In this document: piece after piece, positions 8,363-16,641 of the stretch | How positions within the stretch are numbered: the stretch's first letter is position 1 | Layout of the letters: the number at the start of each line of letters is the position of its first letter | Source of the DNA: Magnetococcales bacterium | GTDB lineage: Bacteria; Pseudomonadota; Magnetococcia; Magnetococcales; UBA8363 | DNA length: 42,672 nucleotides | NCBI GenBank assembly: GCA_002753515.1 | Contig: PEAK01000034.1 | Span: 1 to 42,672, forward strand | Direction of reading: 5' to 3' | Notes under the pieces: generated by a model | Databases searched by the model: none | What the model was told of the DNA's origin: nothing | The model's input: the letters and a program-made list of their open reading frames with translations, nothing else | Translations under genes and position numbers: made by a program

Positions 8363-9587
8363 CTTGGTGGCCTGACAGTCATCCAGTCGCCAATAGTTGC
8401 AAGCTCAACAATTCGATTATACCCCAAGAGTGGTCCGTCAACCCTGCCGCCATGGCGGGTGTCCGGTAGTGATAGTGCCGATCTCCTAGTGGAACCCGCA
8501 GGGTGCGCGGTAGCCAACAAAAATTATAATGGGTTACCATCAACCAACTCATCGCCCCGTGTTCCTCTAACTTCTTTGAGAATGAATATGTTTTTCTCTG
8601 TTTTCTGGCGTTGAAGTGGCGGGCTGTCCCATTGTACCGCTCAACAAATGACGTGTTGATCGTTCCAGAACAGGGTGAAGCATCCAAGGCATTGGCCAGA
8701 GTTTCCTCACTGCCAGCCACGAGTACCGTACTCACATCCACTACCCACCCCTTCTTTCGGGTTTTCTTGACGGTGGCGTAGTTCATGCCCTTTGGCCAGC
8801 GCTTCCTCAGCTTCTTCTTCGGGCCTCGCCTACCGCCTTTACGCCGTGGGCGATAGGGGATGCCGTATACCTCCAGCAGAGATGCCTCATAAGCCGCATG
8901 CTCATCCGTGGTGACCAACTCGGGAGGCCGGCCATGTGTGCGGTTGGCGAAATCCACCACCAACCGATCACTGGTTTCCTGATCCCTGTGAGGCCCCTGG
9001 ACCATGGAGATCACCAGTTTGCTGGCAGGACATGGCAATATGATCCCACACGCTGCCTGCATTACCTTCAAAGCGTTCCTCTTCCGTGCAATTCTTGTCC
9101 TTTTTTTTCCACGAAGGACCACATCTCGTCCATCTGGACTTCCGAAACATCCAGGTCGGTGACCAGTCGGCCATGAATCTCTCGGGCATGGCTGCCAACC
9201 CGCTTGAAAATTCGGCCAACAGTGTCTCTGGATACTCCAGTCAACCGGGCTGCCTTGCGTACTCCAGTTCCCTCAGCCAGATGGCTGACCACCGCCACGA
9301 TCTTCTCCTTGGGGATCCGCAGGTCGTACAGGGGCGTACCATTCCGTTCGGAAAACTCATGCTGGCAATGACGACAACGATGAAAGCGAATTCCGCCGGC
9401 TCCATATCGGCGACGGACCACCACATTTCCCAACCCCTTGATCCCGTAGTGTTTGCATCCATGATTCACGCATCCGATATCTAAAACGACTTCCAGACTA
9501 TCCATAGCCTTTCCTCCTCCTTATTGGGTCGGAAAAGCCTTTATACCACAGAACGTTGGCATACAGTAACAATGTCAGGCCACCAAG
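8363..9587 (-). mobile_element. Decayed IS element with 15-bp terminal inverted repeats
   Basis: A perfect 15-bp inverted repeat (CTTGGTGGCCTGACA at 8363-8377 and its complement at 9573-9587) brackets a 1.2-kb segment that holds one broken minus-strand transposase. No target-site duplication is obvious in the immediate flanks, so either the insertion is old or the termini were altered. It sits at the left edge of a patch of damaged accessory genes. Confidence 0.8.
8379..9505 (-). pseudogene. IS1-like DDE transposase, broken by two frameshifts
   Basis: The N-terminal part (9505 to about 9100) has a zinc-ribbon-like C-x2-C cluster (FHRCRHCQHEF), a helix-turn-helix (VRKAARLTGVSRDTVGRIF) and DEMWSFVEKK with the first catalytic Asp. 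At a run of eight A (minus strand, near 9115) the frame changes. A middle piece (GNAGSVWDHIAMS) reads in a second frame and the C-terminal part (SKLVISMVQGP, then LVTTDEHAAYE and FVERYNG) reads in the third. Joining the pieces reconstructs an intact IS1-like catalytic domain. One slip at the A run could be programmed or a sequencing error. The second slip, near 9030, has no slippery sequence, so decay is more likely. Confidence 0.75.
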
Positions 9588-9613
9588 CAAAACGATGATC
9601 AAGGCATTTTATT

Positions 9614-10639
9614 TCACAGTTTTGAAACAATCTCATCGATTGATTCGCGGCAATTTAGAAGATTACTTTGATTTATTTGTATCCGTCGATTTCCGATATT
9701 TAAGCGGCCAGCAGTTAATTGGAAAAATGGACAGCCTCTTGCAAATGATACAACGCCAGTAGTTTGGAAGTCTCTAACTTCTACCACACCATCTGAAATT
9801 TTTGTGAAGGAAAAAAATGGGCTATGGCTTGACAAAAGGCTTGATACATCTGTTTCAATTGTTCTCAACACAGCCGCGTAGGCAGATGCTGGTCCCATGT
9901 ACTGTGTAATACGGTTTTTTAATAATAAATGAACTTTCGGAAGCACTCTTTTTGCTTTTTCTAGTTTTGTTCCAAAAGCGTAAGTTGCATAAATCGGAGA
10001 GGGAAGATGAAGACCATAGACCAATGACAGAGCATTTTGAATAGCCCTTCTTGAAGAATCATCAGCCATAATAGGCAAAATTATTCGATCTGTTGCAGAA
10101 ATTGCAATTTGAGTATAAATTGAGAAACTAGGATTACAATCCATGAAAATTGTGTCGTATTTTTTATCTTTTATTCCATTTATTAAATCGTTAATCCAAT
10201 CTATTACAGATATCCATGTGTCAGTGCCAGGAATTTGAGTATTTGCAAGTGTGTTTATTGCGTTGCTCTGAAGCTCAAGTAAAGGATCTCCACAAATAAG
10301 ATCAACATTAATTGGCACATACTGGTTCACAGTGTACGGGTTCACAATAAACTGTGCAATGTTAAGTTGCGGAATAGAATAAGGAGAAGGAAGCCGGAGC
10401 TAAAAATATCCCCCAATACTTTTACGAGGATTATCCCCATGGAAAGCTAGTAGATTGCGACTGCCATTATTTTCAAGACCACCAAGTAACAATTCCGATA
10501 AATTTGCTTGCGGACAAACGTTAATAACAAGAATCTTCTTGTTATAATTACTCTCTGCATATCGACAAATTGTCTGGAATGCTAAGCTAGATTTTCCAGT
10601 TCCGCCTTTGTTGTTCCAAAAAGTCTACTTGACAGACAT
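9614..10639 (-). pseudogene. ParA-family ATPase interrupted by two in-frame TAG codons
   Basis: From an ATG at 10639, with GGAGG at ideal spacing, the frame runs without frameshift for 341 codons to the stop at 9614, except for TAG at codon 5 (10625-10627) and codon 80 (10400-10402). Read through, it is a full ParA-like ATPase: the Walker A motif NNKGGTGKSS lies directly after the first TAG, VINVCPQANLSELLLGG follows, then DTIFMDCNPSFSIYTQ and the long C-terminal part with DDSSRRAIQNALSLVYG. AT content is higher than in neighbouring genes, suggesting foreign origin. Several genes in this window end in TAG, so it is a normal stop here. A pseudogene with two point mutations is most likely; amber suppression in the donor element is possible. 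Confidence 0.75.
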
Positions 10640-10803
10640 TGTGTACCTCCATAAGGTTAATATGCGTAGGAAAAAGCCACAAATGGACTCCACCATGGAT
10701 TAAGAAGACATGTCAATATCCAAATTACGCCACTTGCAAGTCTTTTTATGCCTTGGTACGACGTCAAACGCATTTAAACTTAAATTATCGCATACGAAAA
10801 TAA

Positions 10804-11082
10804 ATTTTATCGCAAACCAGGGACATTTGTGAACGCTTGGCGGCAGCAGGCGTCGATTTCGATGTCCATACTTCATGGAATCGCGAACGCCTGAACTGGG
10901 CAGTTGGCATCAGCCGCGTTACCTCCATGGAAGTTCGCAACGAAACTGAACTGGCATCGGTCGCCCAGCTTGCTCGCAGCAGAATTCTGGGTCAAACCAT
11001 GCTGAAAGCAAAGTTCCCGGGGTATCGGTATGGTAAGGCAAACTGGTTTCGTGAGCAGAAAATTGACGAGGAATCGGTATGA
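10804..11082 (+). CDS. Unrecognised 3' gene fragment coupled to the RhuM gene
   Basis: An open frame follows a TAA at 10801-10803 and runs to a TGA at 11082 that overlaps the next ATG by four bases. The first usable start is a TTG at 10837 without a clear ribosome binding site, so this is probably the 3' end of a larger gene cut on its 5' side. It would encode about 81-93 residues (from CERLAAAGVDFDVHTSWNRE to REQKIDEESV), charged and apparently soluble. I do not recognise a family. RhuM genes often sit among restriction-modification genes, so the fragment could derive from one, but no motif shows this. Confidence 0.45.
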   Translation: MLSQTRDICERLAAAGVDFDVHTSWNRERLNWAVGISRVTSMEVRNETELASVAQLARSRILGQTMLKAKFPGYRYGKANWFREQKIDEESV

Positions 11083-12125
11083 CAAAGAAACCCACCCGGA
11101 ATAGCCTCGTCCGTTCCTCGGCGGCGGAATATCTGACCTTTGTCGCAGCCAGCGGTTCGTCTGAAACCAGTGTGGAAATGCGTTACGAAGATGAAAACAT
11201 CTGGCTCACGCAGAAGATGATGGCCACGCTCTATGACGTGTCAGTACCGGCCATCAACCAGCACTTGAAGCGCATTTTTGCCGATAACGAACTGGACGAA
11301 ACGGCAGTTATTAAGCACTACTTAACCACTGCGGCGGACAGCAAAAATTATCGGGTCAAGCACTACAGCCTCCAAGCCATCATTGCCGTTGGCTTCAAGA
11401 TCGAGAACGAGCGTGCCGTACAGTTTCGCAAGTGGGCCAACCAGATTGTCATGGATTACACTATCCAGGGCTGGACGATGGATGTGGACCGGCTGAAGAG
11501 CGGTGGCAGCATCCTGACAAACGATTTCTTTGAGCGGCAACTGGAGAAAATCCGGGAAATCCGCCTCTCGGAACGCAAATTTTACCAGAAGATCACAGAC
11601 ATCTACGCCACAGCCATTGATTACGATCCCAGCGCCACAACAACCAAGCGTTTCTTTGCGGCGGTTCAGAACAAACTGCACTACGCCATTCACGGCCAGA
11701 CGGCGGCAGAGGTTGTTGTGGACCGTGCCGACCATCGCAAGAAAAACATGGGGCTGACCGGCTGGGAAGGCGCACCCCACGGCAAGATTCACAAATACGA
11801 TGTCACAATCGCCAAGAACTACCTCTCGGAGTTTGAGTTGGCGCAAATGCAGCGCATCGTTTCTGCCTATCTGGATATGGCAGAAGTTCAGGCCATGCGC
11901 CGTATTCCCATGACGATGCAGGATTGGGAAAACCGCCTGGGAGGATTTCTAGAGCTGTGGGATCGTGACATTTTGCAGGATGCGGGTAGGGTGAGCGCGG
12001 AAATTGCCAAGACCCATGCCGAGAGCGAATTCGAAAAATACCGCTTGATTCAGGATCGGCAGTACCTATCCGACTTCGACCGACTTCTGCAAATCAGCAG
12101 CGGCAAGGAAGGATGTGACGAATGA
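11079..12125 (+). CDS. RhuM family protein
   Basis: This 348-residue protein matches the RhuM (virulence_RhuM) family. The conserved N-terminal winged-helix-like segment reads WLTQKMMATLYDVSVPAINQHL (about residues 45-66 in two halves), followed by YSLQAIIAVGFKIENERAVQFRKWA and, further on, FFAAVQNKLHYAIHGQTAAE and NYLSEFELAQM. The family was named from a Salmonella pathogenicity-island gene and is common beside type I restriction and other defence loci; its molecular function is unknown. The start overlaps the preceding fragment's stop (ATGA). Composition resembles the host more than the AT-rich ParA remnant next door. It marks the right edge of the accessory patch. Confidence 0.88.
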   Translation: MTKKPTRNSLVRSSAAEYLTFVAASGSSETSVEMRYEDENIWLTQKMMATLYDVSVPAINQHLKRIFADNELDETAVIKHYLTTAADSKNYRVKHYSLQAIIAVGFKIENERAVQFRKWANQIVMDYTIQGWTMDVDRLKSGGSILTNDFFERQLEKIREIRLSERKFYQKITDIYATAIDYDPSATTTKRFFAAVQNKLHYAIHGQTAAEVVVDRADHRKKNMGLTGWEGAPHGKIHKYDVTIAKNYLSEFELAQMQRIVSAYLDMAEVQAMRRIPMTMQDWENRLGGFLELWDRDILQDAGRVSAEIAKTHAESEFEKYRLIQDRQYLSDFDRLLQISSGKEGCDE

Positions 12126-12181
12126 GCCACTAAAGGGAGGTGATGCGTTCGTGTATGATCCACCCCCACCATTGCGGAAGC

Positions 12182-13186
12182 CTATGGATTGCCCATAGCC
12201 GAAAAATCATAATGCTGTAGCCTATCGATAGAACGACTAAGAGTTGGATCCAGGGGGGCGGTAACCGTGACGCTCTCACCGGTGTACGGATGCGGGAAGA
12301 TCAATGTTTGCGCGTGGAGAAACAGGCGTCTTAAGCCAATAGTTTTCATGAGACGATTAAAATCACGGTCTCCGTACTTGCCATCACCCGCCAAGGGGTG
12401 ACCCAATGATTGCATATGCGCCCTGACTTGATGGGTGCGACCGGTATCCAAAACAACCTCAAGCAAGGCCGCATGGGCATAGCTTTCACGAACCCGATAC
12501 CGGGTACGGGCTTTCCGTCCCGCCTGATCGGTGACCACCATGCGTTCTCCCGAACGCACGACCCCCTTGATCAGGGAAGTTTCGATAATACCCTCCTTGG
12601 GAGAGGGTATCCCTTTGACCAGGGTCAGATAAGTTTTATGCACCTGGCCATCTTGAAAAGCGCCGGTTAATACACGGGCTGCCGACCGGTCAGTCGCCAA
12701 CAACAGACATCCCGAAGTATCCCGATCCAGACGGTGACACAATTCCGGTGTATGGGGCGAATCTTTCCACAGATGACGTAACCCATCGATCAATCCCACC
12801 GCCTGACCCGAACCCGCATGGACCGGCCAACCAGATGGTTTGTTGATGACGAGGAAGCCATCGCCCTCCAAAAGTACGGATCCCTCCAGAGCTTTGAGCA
12901 TGGCGGCTGGTGGCGTCCTGGGGGTGTCGGCGGAATGGCTGGTGGACGGACGCACCGGAGGGAGTCGTACCACCTGGCCCGGCAACAGGCGCTGATCCCC
13001 TTTGACACGTCCGCCATCCAAGCGAACCTGACCGGTACGCAACAATTTTTGGATCAAACCCGGGGGCAAACCGGGCAACTGACGCTTGAGAAAACGATCC
13101 AGGCGCATCCCGGAATCAATTTCTTCAACTAAAACAATGGAAACGCCGATTTTTTCATTACCATGTCTCTGTGCATTTGCTTTCAT
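12182..13186 (-). CDS. rluC: 23S rRNA pseudouridine synthase RluC/RluD family
   Basis: An RluA-family pseudouridine synthase of 334 residues, with an N-terminal S4 RNA-binding domain (MRLDRFLKRQLPG, then LIQKLLRTGQVRLDG) and a catalytic domain containing HRLDRDTSG with the catalytic Asp. TGRTHQVRAHMQSLGHPLAGD and the C-terminal LRRLFLHA segment are also typical. It isomerises specific uridines of 23S rRNA. It is divergent from rne exactly as rluC is in Escherichia coli, which favours RluC over RluD. The frame extends to a GTG at 13195; I prefer the ATG at 13186. The rne promoter overlaps this 5' end, so the two transcription units probably share or compete for the region. Confidence 0.85.
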   Translation of the reverse strand: MKANAQRHGNEKIGVSIVLVEEIDSGMRLDRFLKRQLPGLPPGLIQKLLRTGQVRLDGGRVKGDQRLLPGQVVRLPPVRPSTSHSADTPRTPPAAMLKALEGSVLLEGDGFLVINKPSGWPVHAGSGQAVGLIDGLRHLWKDSPHTPELCHRLDRDTSGCLLLATDRSAARVLTGAFQDGQVHKTYLTLVKGIPSPKEGIIETSLIKGVVRSGERMVVTDQAGRKARTRYRVRESYAHAALLEVVLDTGRTHQVRAHMQSLGHPLAGDGKYGDRDFNRLMKTIGLRRLFLHAQTLIFPHPYTGESVTVTAPLDPTLSRSIDRLQHYDFSAMGNP

Positions 13187-13205
13187 GACGAACACTTTCT
13201 ATAAT
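13177..13205 (+). promoter_or_regulatory. Probable sigma-70 promoter for rne
   Basis: TTGCTT (13177-13182) and a perfect TATAAT (13200-13205) are separated by 17 bases, pointing at rne. Transcription would start near 13212 and leave a 5' leader of about 170 bases. A long leader is typical of rne, whose mRNA is autoregulated through its 5' UTR in E. coli. The promoter overlaps the divergent rluC start. Confidence 0.65.
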
Positions 13206-13383
13206 GCGCGCATGAATGACACTCTCCAATGCGCAGAAGCCTTGTTGGTTAGCCCACCAGTGTACCCTATTTTTTTCTTTATTTCCCACACCATTCAATT
13301 GAATCTTGCCGCTTTGCCCGCCAGCGGATTACCGCAGTCGGCCCGGGCATGTCGGCCACATGGACACAAAGGAAAAACGACGA

Positions 13384-15906
13384 ATGACCAGACGCATGCT
13401 GGTGGACGCTACCCACCCTGAAGAAATCCGGGTCGCCATCATACAGGACAACAAACTTGTCGATCTTGACATTGAAACCGCCAACAAGGAGCAGATCAAG
13501 GGTAATATCTATCTGGGTCGGGTTTCCAGGGTAGAACCTTCGCTTCAGGCCGCGTTCATCGAGTTCCACGGTGGCCGCCAAGGTTTTTTATCGGTCAACG
13601 ACATTCACCCCAAATATTTTACCCCGGGGGGGCTGACCACCAAAGAAACGCCTGTCATGTCCATGCCGTTGGAGATGGACGACGAGGAGTCCGAAGAAAA
13701 CGTTGCCGACCTTCCACCGGCAGCCCCGGACCCGGAGCCTTCCGCCGAGTCTGTTCCAACATCCGCTGAAGAACAAGCAACGGAGGATGCCGAAACCACC
13801 GTTATCGAGGATGCCGCAGGTGAGGTGCAGGCCGCCGTCGATGAAGCACCTCCCGTCGAAGAACGATCTGAAGAACGATCCCTTGACTCCGAGGAAGAGG
13901 AAGAAGAAGAGGAAGACCGCCCACCCCAGGAAGAGGTTCGCCGTCAGTTCCGGCGCCGTCCACCGCCCATTCAAAAAATATTACAGCGCAATCAGACTGT
14001 ATTGGTACAGGTTGTCAAGGAATCCCGAGGCAATAAGGGGGCCACCTTGACCACGAATCTTTCCCTGGCGGGACGTTATACGGTTTTGTTACCGGAAAAT
14101 CCCGGAGGGGGTGGTATTTCGCGCAAAATCACCGATGCGGCGGAACGTAAAAATTTAAAAGCTATCCTGAACAGCTTGGCGATACCACAGGAAATGAGTC
14201 TGATCATCCGCACGGCGGGCATGCAGCGCAATAAGCGTGAGTTCAGCCGTGATATCAGCTATTTAACGCGTTTGTGGAAGATGATTCTGGAGGGAGCCAA
14301 CACCAAAAAGCCCCCCTGTCTGATCCATGAAGAGGGCGATCTGATCATTCGCACCATCCGCGATCTTTATACCACCGATATGGAAGAAATCCTGATCGAG
14401 GGACAGGAAGGATACCGGTTGGGCAAGGATTTCATGCGTTTGCTCATGCCGCGTTACGTCAAAGTGGTGCAACCCTACCGGGAAAGCATCCCGCTTTTCG
14501 CCCGCTATCAGGTGGAAAGCCAGATCGAAACCATGCACGATCGGGTGGTGCAGTTGAAGGCGGGAAGCTACCTGGTCATTGACCCCACCGAGGCATTGGT
14601 AACCATCGATATCAACTCCGGTCGCTCCACCCGGGAAAAAGATGTGGAATCGACCGCGTTCAAAACCAATATGCAGGCCGTGGATGAAATTGCTCGCCAA
14701 TTGCGATTGCGCGATCTGGGCGGGTTGGTGGTCATTGATTTTATCGATATGGAAGATCGCAAACATGTCCAGGAGGTGGAAAAACGTCTCAAGGATGCCT
14801 TCAAAAATGACCGCGCCAAAGTACAGATTGGCCGTATTTCCCAGTTTGGCTTGTTGGAGTTATCGCGACAACGGTTGCGCCCCACATTCAGCGAAACCAA
14901 CCGCATCGAATGTCCACGTTGCAAAGGTTTGGGAACCATCCGCTCGGTGGAATCCGCGGCGATTTACACCTATCGCTGTATTGAGGAAGAGGTGGCTCAG
15001 GGTAAAAATCAGGTCTTCAACTATTGGGTATCCCACGATGTGGTGAATTATCTGTTCAACCACAAGCGTGCCTCACTGGTCCGTTTGGAAGAGGTGGGTC
15101 AGGTCACGATCAACATCCACGCCGACATGGCTTTGCAACCACCGGAATTTCGTACCAACCACGTTGAAAAGAGCAAGAAAGATCGGGCGGATAAAGCGCA
15201 AGAGGACAGGAACCGGACACAAACTTCTTCATCTGCGCCGGAATCTGCGGCGGCATCCGCGCCCACTGCATCCAAACCAGACAACACGCAACAATCGATT
15301 GCTTCGGAGTCCGGGCAGCATCCCCCCCCGGGTGAATCGGGCGAACCCGGGAAAAAGAAAAGACGGCGCAAACGGCGGCGCAAAAAGGGTCATCAGCAGG
15401 GACTTGGCGATGGAGCCGTTGCCGTCCCCTCGGAAGCCCGACCACCGGCAGACGAAGACGATGACGATGTTCCCGAGCCTGCGGAAGTGGTTCGTACATC
15501 GTCGCCTTTGCCACCGCCCCAACAGGATATCAAAAAGTTGGAGGCCCTGGCTGTACGTTTTCCGGGGCTTTACACCTTGCACGAGGTCAGCCCGGGCCAG
15601 GGGAGTACCGATGCCATTCAGGATATGGACGACGACGAGGATGACATCGACCAGCAATCCCTGGGTCCCAACGCCCATGACCCCAGTTTGGGTCAGTCCA
15701 ACAAAGGGGATCCGAACAAACGCAAACGTTCCCGTCGTGGCGGGCGCGGCAGAGGACGCAAAAAAGGCCATCCCGGCTCACGAGAGGGAGGCGAATCACG
15801 CGAAGCCTTTGGCCCCAATGATGCGCATCCCTCATCAGGGGGGGGCAACAGAAACGGGGGCGGACATGGGCCGGGGTCGGATTCTTTTCGTACCGATGAC
15901 ACCTGA
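13384..15906 (+). CDS. rne: Ribonuclease E
   Basis: RNase E, the essential endonuclease that starts mRNA decay and processes rRNA and tRNA. The N-terminus (RRMLVDATHPEEIRVAI) and GNIYLGRVSRVEPSLQAAFI begin the S1 domain, interrupted by an acidic low-complexity insert (about residues 100-195). The catalytic DNase I-like domain keeps both Mg-binding Asp residues (IDINSG D409, VIDFID D452) and the Zn-link CPRC at 510-513. All three are shifted +106 from E. coli with identical spacing, so the insert accounts for the offset. The C-terminal tail has two Arg/Lys-rich blocks (about 656-672 and 780-800) and acidic segments for RNA and degradosome contacts. The ATG at 13384 follows AAGGAA; an in-frame upstream start at 13306 is less likely. 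Confidence 0.95.
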   Translation: MTRRMLVDATHPEEIRVAIIQDNKLVDLDIETANKEQIKGNIYLGRVSRVEPSLQAAFIEFHGGRQGFLSVNDIHPKYFTPGGLTTKETPVMSMPLEMDDEESEENVADLPPAAPDPEPSAESVPTSAEEQATEDAETTVIEDAAGEVQAAVDEAPPVEERSEERSLDSEEEEEEEEDRPPQEEVRRQFRRRPPPIQKILQRNQTVLVQVVKESRGNKGATLTTNLSLAGRYTVLLPENPGGGGISRKITDAAERKNLKAILNSLAIPQEMSLIIRTAGMQRNKREFSRDISYLTRLWKMILEGANTKKPPCLIHEEGDLIIRTIRDLYTTDMEEILIEGQEGYRLGKDFMRLLMPRYVKVVQPYRESIPLFARYQVESQIETMHDRVVQLKAGSYLVIDPTEALVTIDINSGRSTREKDVESTAFKTNMQAVDEIARQLRLRDLGGLVVIDFIDMEDRKHVQEVEKRLKDAFKNDRAKVQIGRISQFGLLELSRQRLRPTFSETNRIECPRCKGLGTIRSVESAAIYTYRCIEEEVAQGKNQVFNYWVSHDVVNYLFNHKRASLVRLEEVGQVTINIHADMALQPPEFRTNHVEKSKKDRADKAQEDRNRTQTSSSAPESAAASAPTASKPDNTQQSIASESGQHPPPGESGEPGKKKRRRKRRRKKGHQQGLGDGAVAVPSEARPPADEDDDDVPEPAEVVRTSSPLPPPQQDIKKLEALAVRFPGLYTLHEVSPGQGSTDAIQDMDDDEDDIDQQSLGPNAHDPSLGQSNKGDPNKRKRSRRGGRGRGRKKGHPGSREGGESREAFGPNDAHPSSGGGNRNGGGHGPGSDSFRTDDT

Positions 15907-15988
15907 GCTTGGTTCTGAACTGCGGGTGAAATGTATGAGACCCGACAAATGTATTTGGCTATCACAAGGAAGCTAACTGGAGGTACAC

Positions 15989-16624
15989 ATGTCGAAAGCA
16001 TTACGTTATCTGGGAGCCGTTCGTCCCGAAGCAGCCACGCACCTGCTGAGTTTTTACAAACACAGCGTCAAGGCGTTGGATGAGAAAACCCGCTGCCTGA
16101 TCCAGATTGTCACCAAGGTTTCCGTGGGCACGGAACGGGGGTTGCGCCAGTACGCCCCCAAGGCATTGAAGGCCGGGGCATCCAAAGAGGAAATCCTGGA
16201 TGCGGTCATGATGGCCTTTCCCGCTGCGGGACTCAACAAAATGTTGGATGCCATCGAGGTGTTGATCGATTTGGACCTGCTGCCAGAGGCCCCGGGGAGT
16301 ACCAAAGAGACGGGGGACAACCGCCTGGGCAGCATGGCGGACTTTCCTCTCAATAAAATGGCCTGTGTTCACAAACCCGATGGTGATTTGATCGTCTTTC
16401 GCACCGGTCCGGAAACCGCGCGGGTCTATTTGAGCCGGTGTCCCCATTCCAAGACCACGTTATGCAAAGGGGTGAACCATGGCGACCGGGTCGAGTGCCG
16501 GATGCATAACTGGGTTTTTGATTTAGCATCTGGTCGGTGCCTGGGACCCGATCCCGAAGGCAAGCCAGGGTTGATTGAGGTCAAGGTCAAGGTTGAAGGT
16601 GGTCAATTGGTTCGTGTGGGCTGA
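15989..16624 (+). CDS. Carboxymuconolactone decarboxylase-like domain fused to a Rieske [2Fe-2S] domain
   Basis: This 211-residue protein joins two domains. Residues about 25-95 look like an AhpD/carboxymuconolactone decarboxylase helical domain (LDEKTRCLIQIVTKVSVGTE, then ALKAGASKEEILDAVMMAFP). The usual redox CxxC is absent, replaced by GTERGL. Residues about 115-208 form a Rieske domain with CPH (about 151-153) and CRMH (about 170-173), the four ligands of a [2Fe-2S] cluster, giving a compact ferredoxin-like module. No membrane segment is present. GGAGG precedes the ATG. It lies between rne and rlmM on the same strand, 17 bases before rlmM, so the two may be cotranscribed. An electron-transfer or sensory role is possible; the substrate is unknown. 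Confidence 0.8.
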   Translation: MSKALRYLGAVRPEAATHLLSFYKHSVKALDEKTRCLIQIVTKVSVGTERGLRQYAPKALKAGASKEEILDAVMMAFPAAGLNKMLDAIEVLIDLDLLPEAPGSTKETGDNRLGSMADFPLNKMACVHKPDGDLIVFRTGPETARVYLSRCPHSKTTLCKGVNHGDRVECRMHNWVFDLASGRCLGPDPEGKPGLIEVKVKVEGGQLVRVG

Positions 16625-16641
16625 CACACCACCTTTACAGG

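Noticed and set aside
8156-8614. Plus-strand open frame of 152 residues
   Set aside because: It crosses the IS terminal inverted repeat into the transposase antisense strand, has no family signal and no convincing ribosome binding site.
9614-10639. Genetic-code reassignment of TAG in the whole organism
   Set aside because: Several well-supported genes here (glgE, amidase, acyltransferase fusion, cytochrome c', HlyD adaptor) end in TAG, so it is an ordinary stop.
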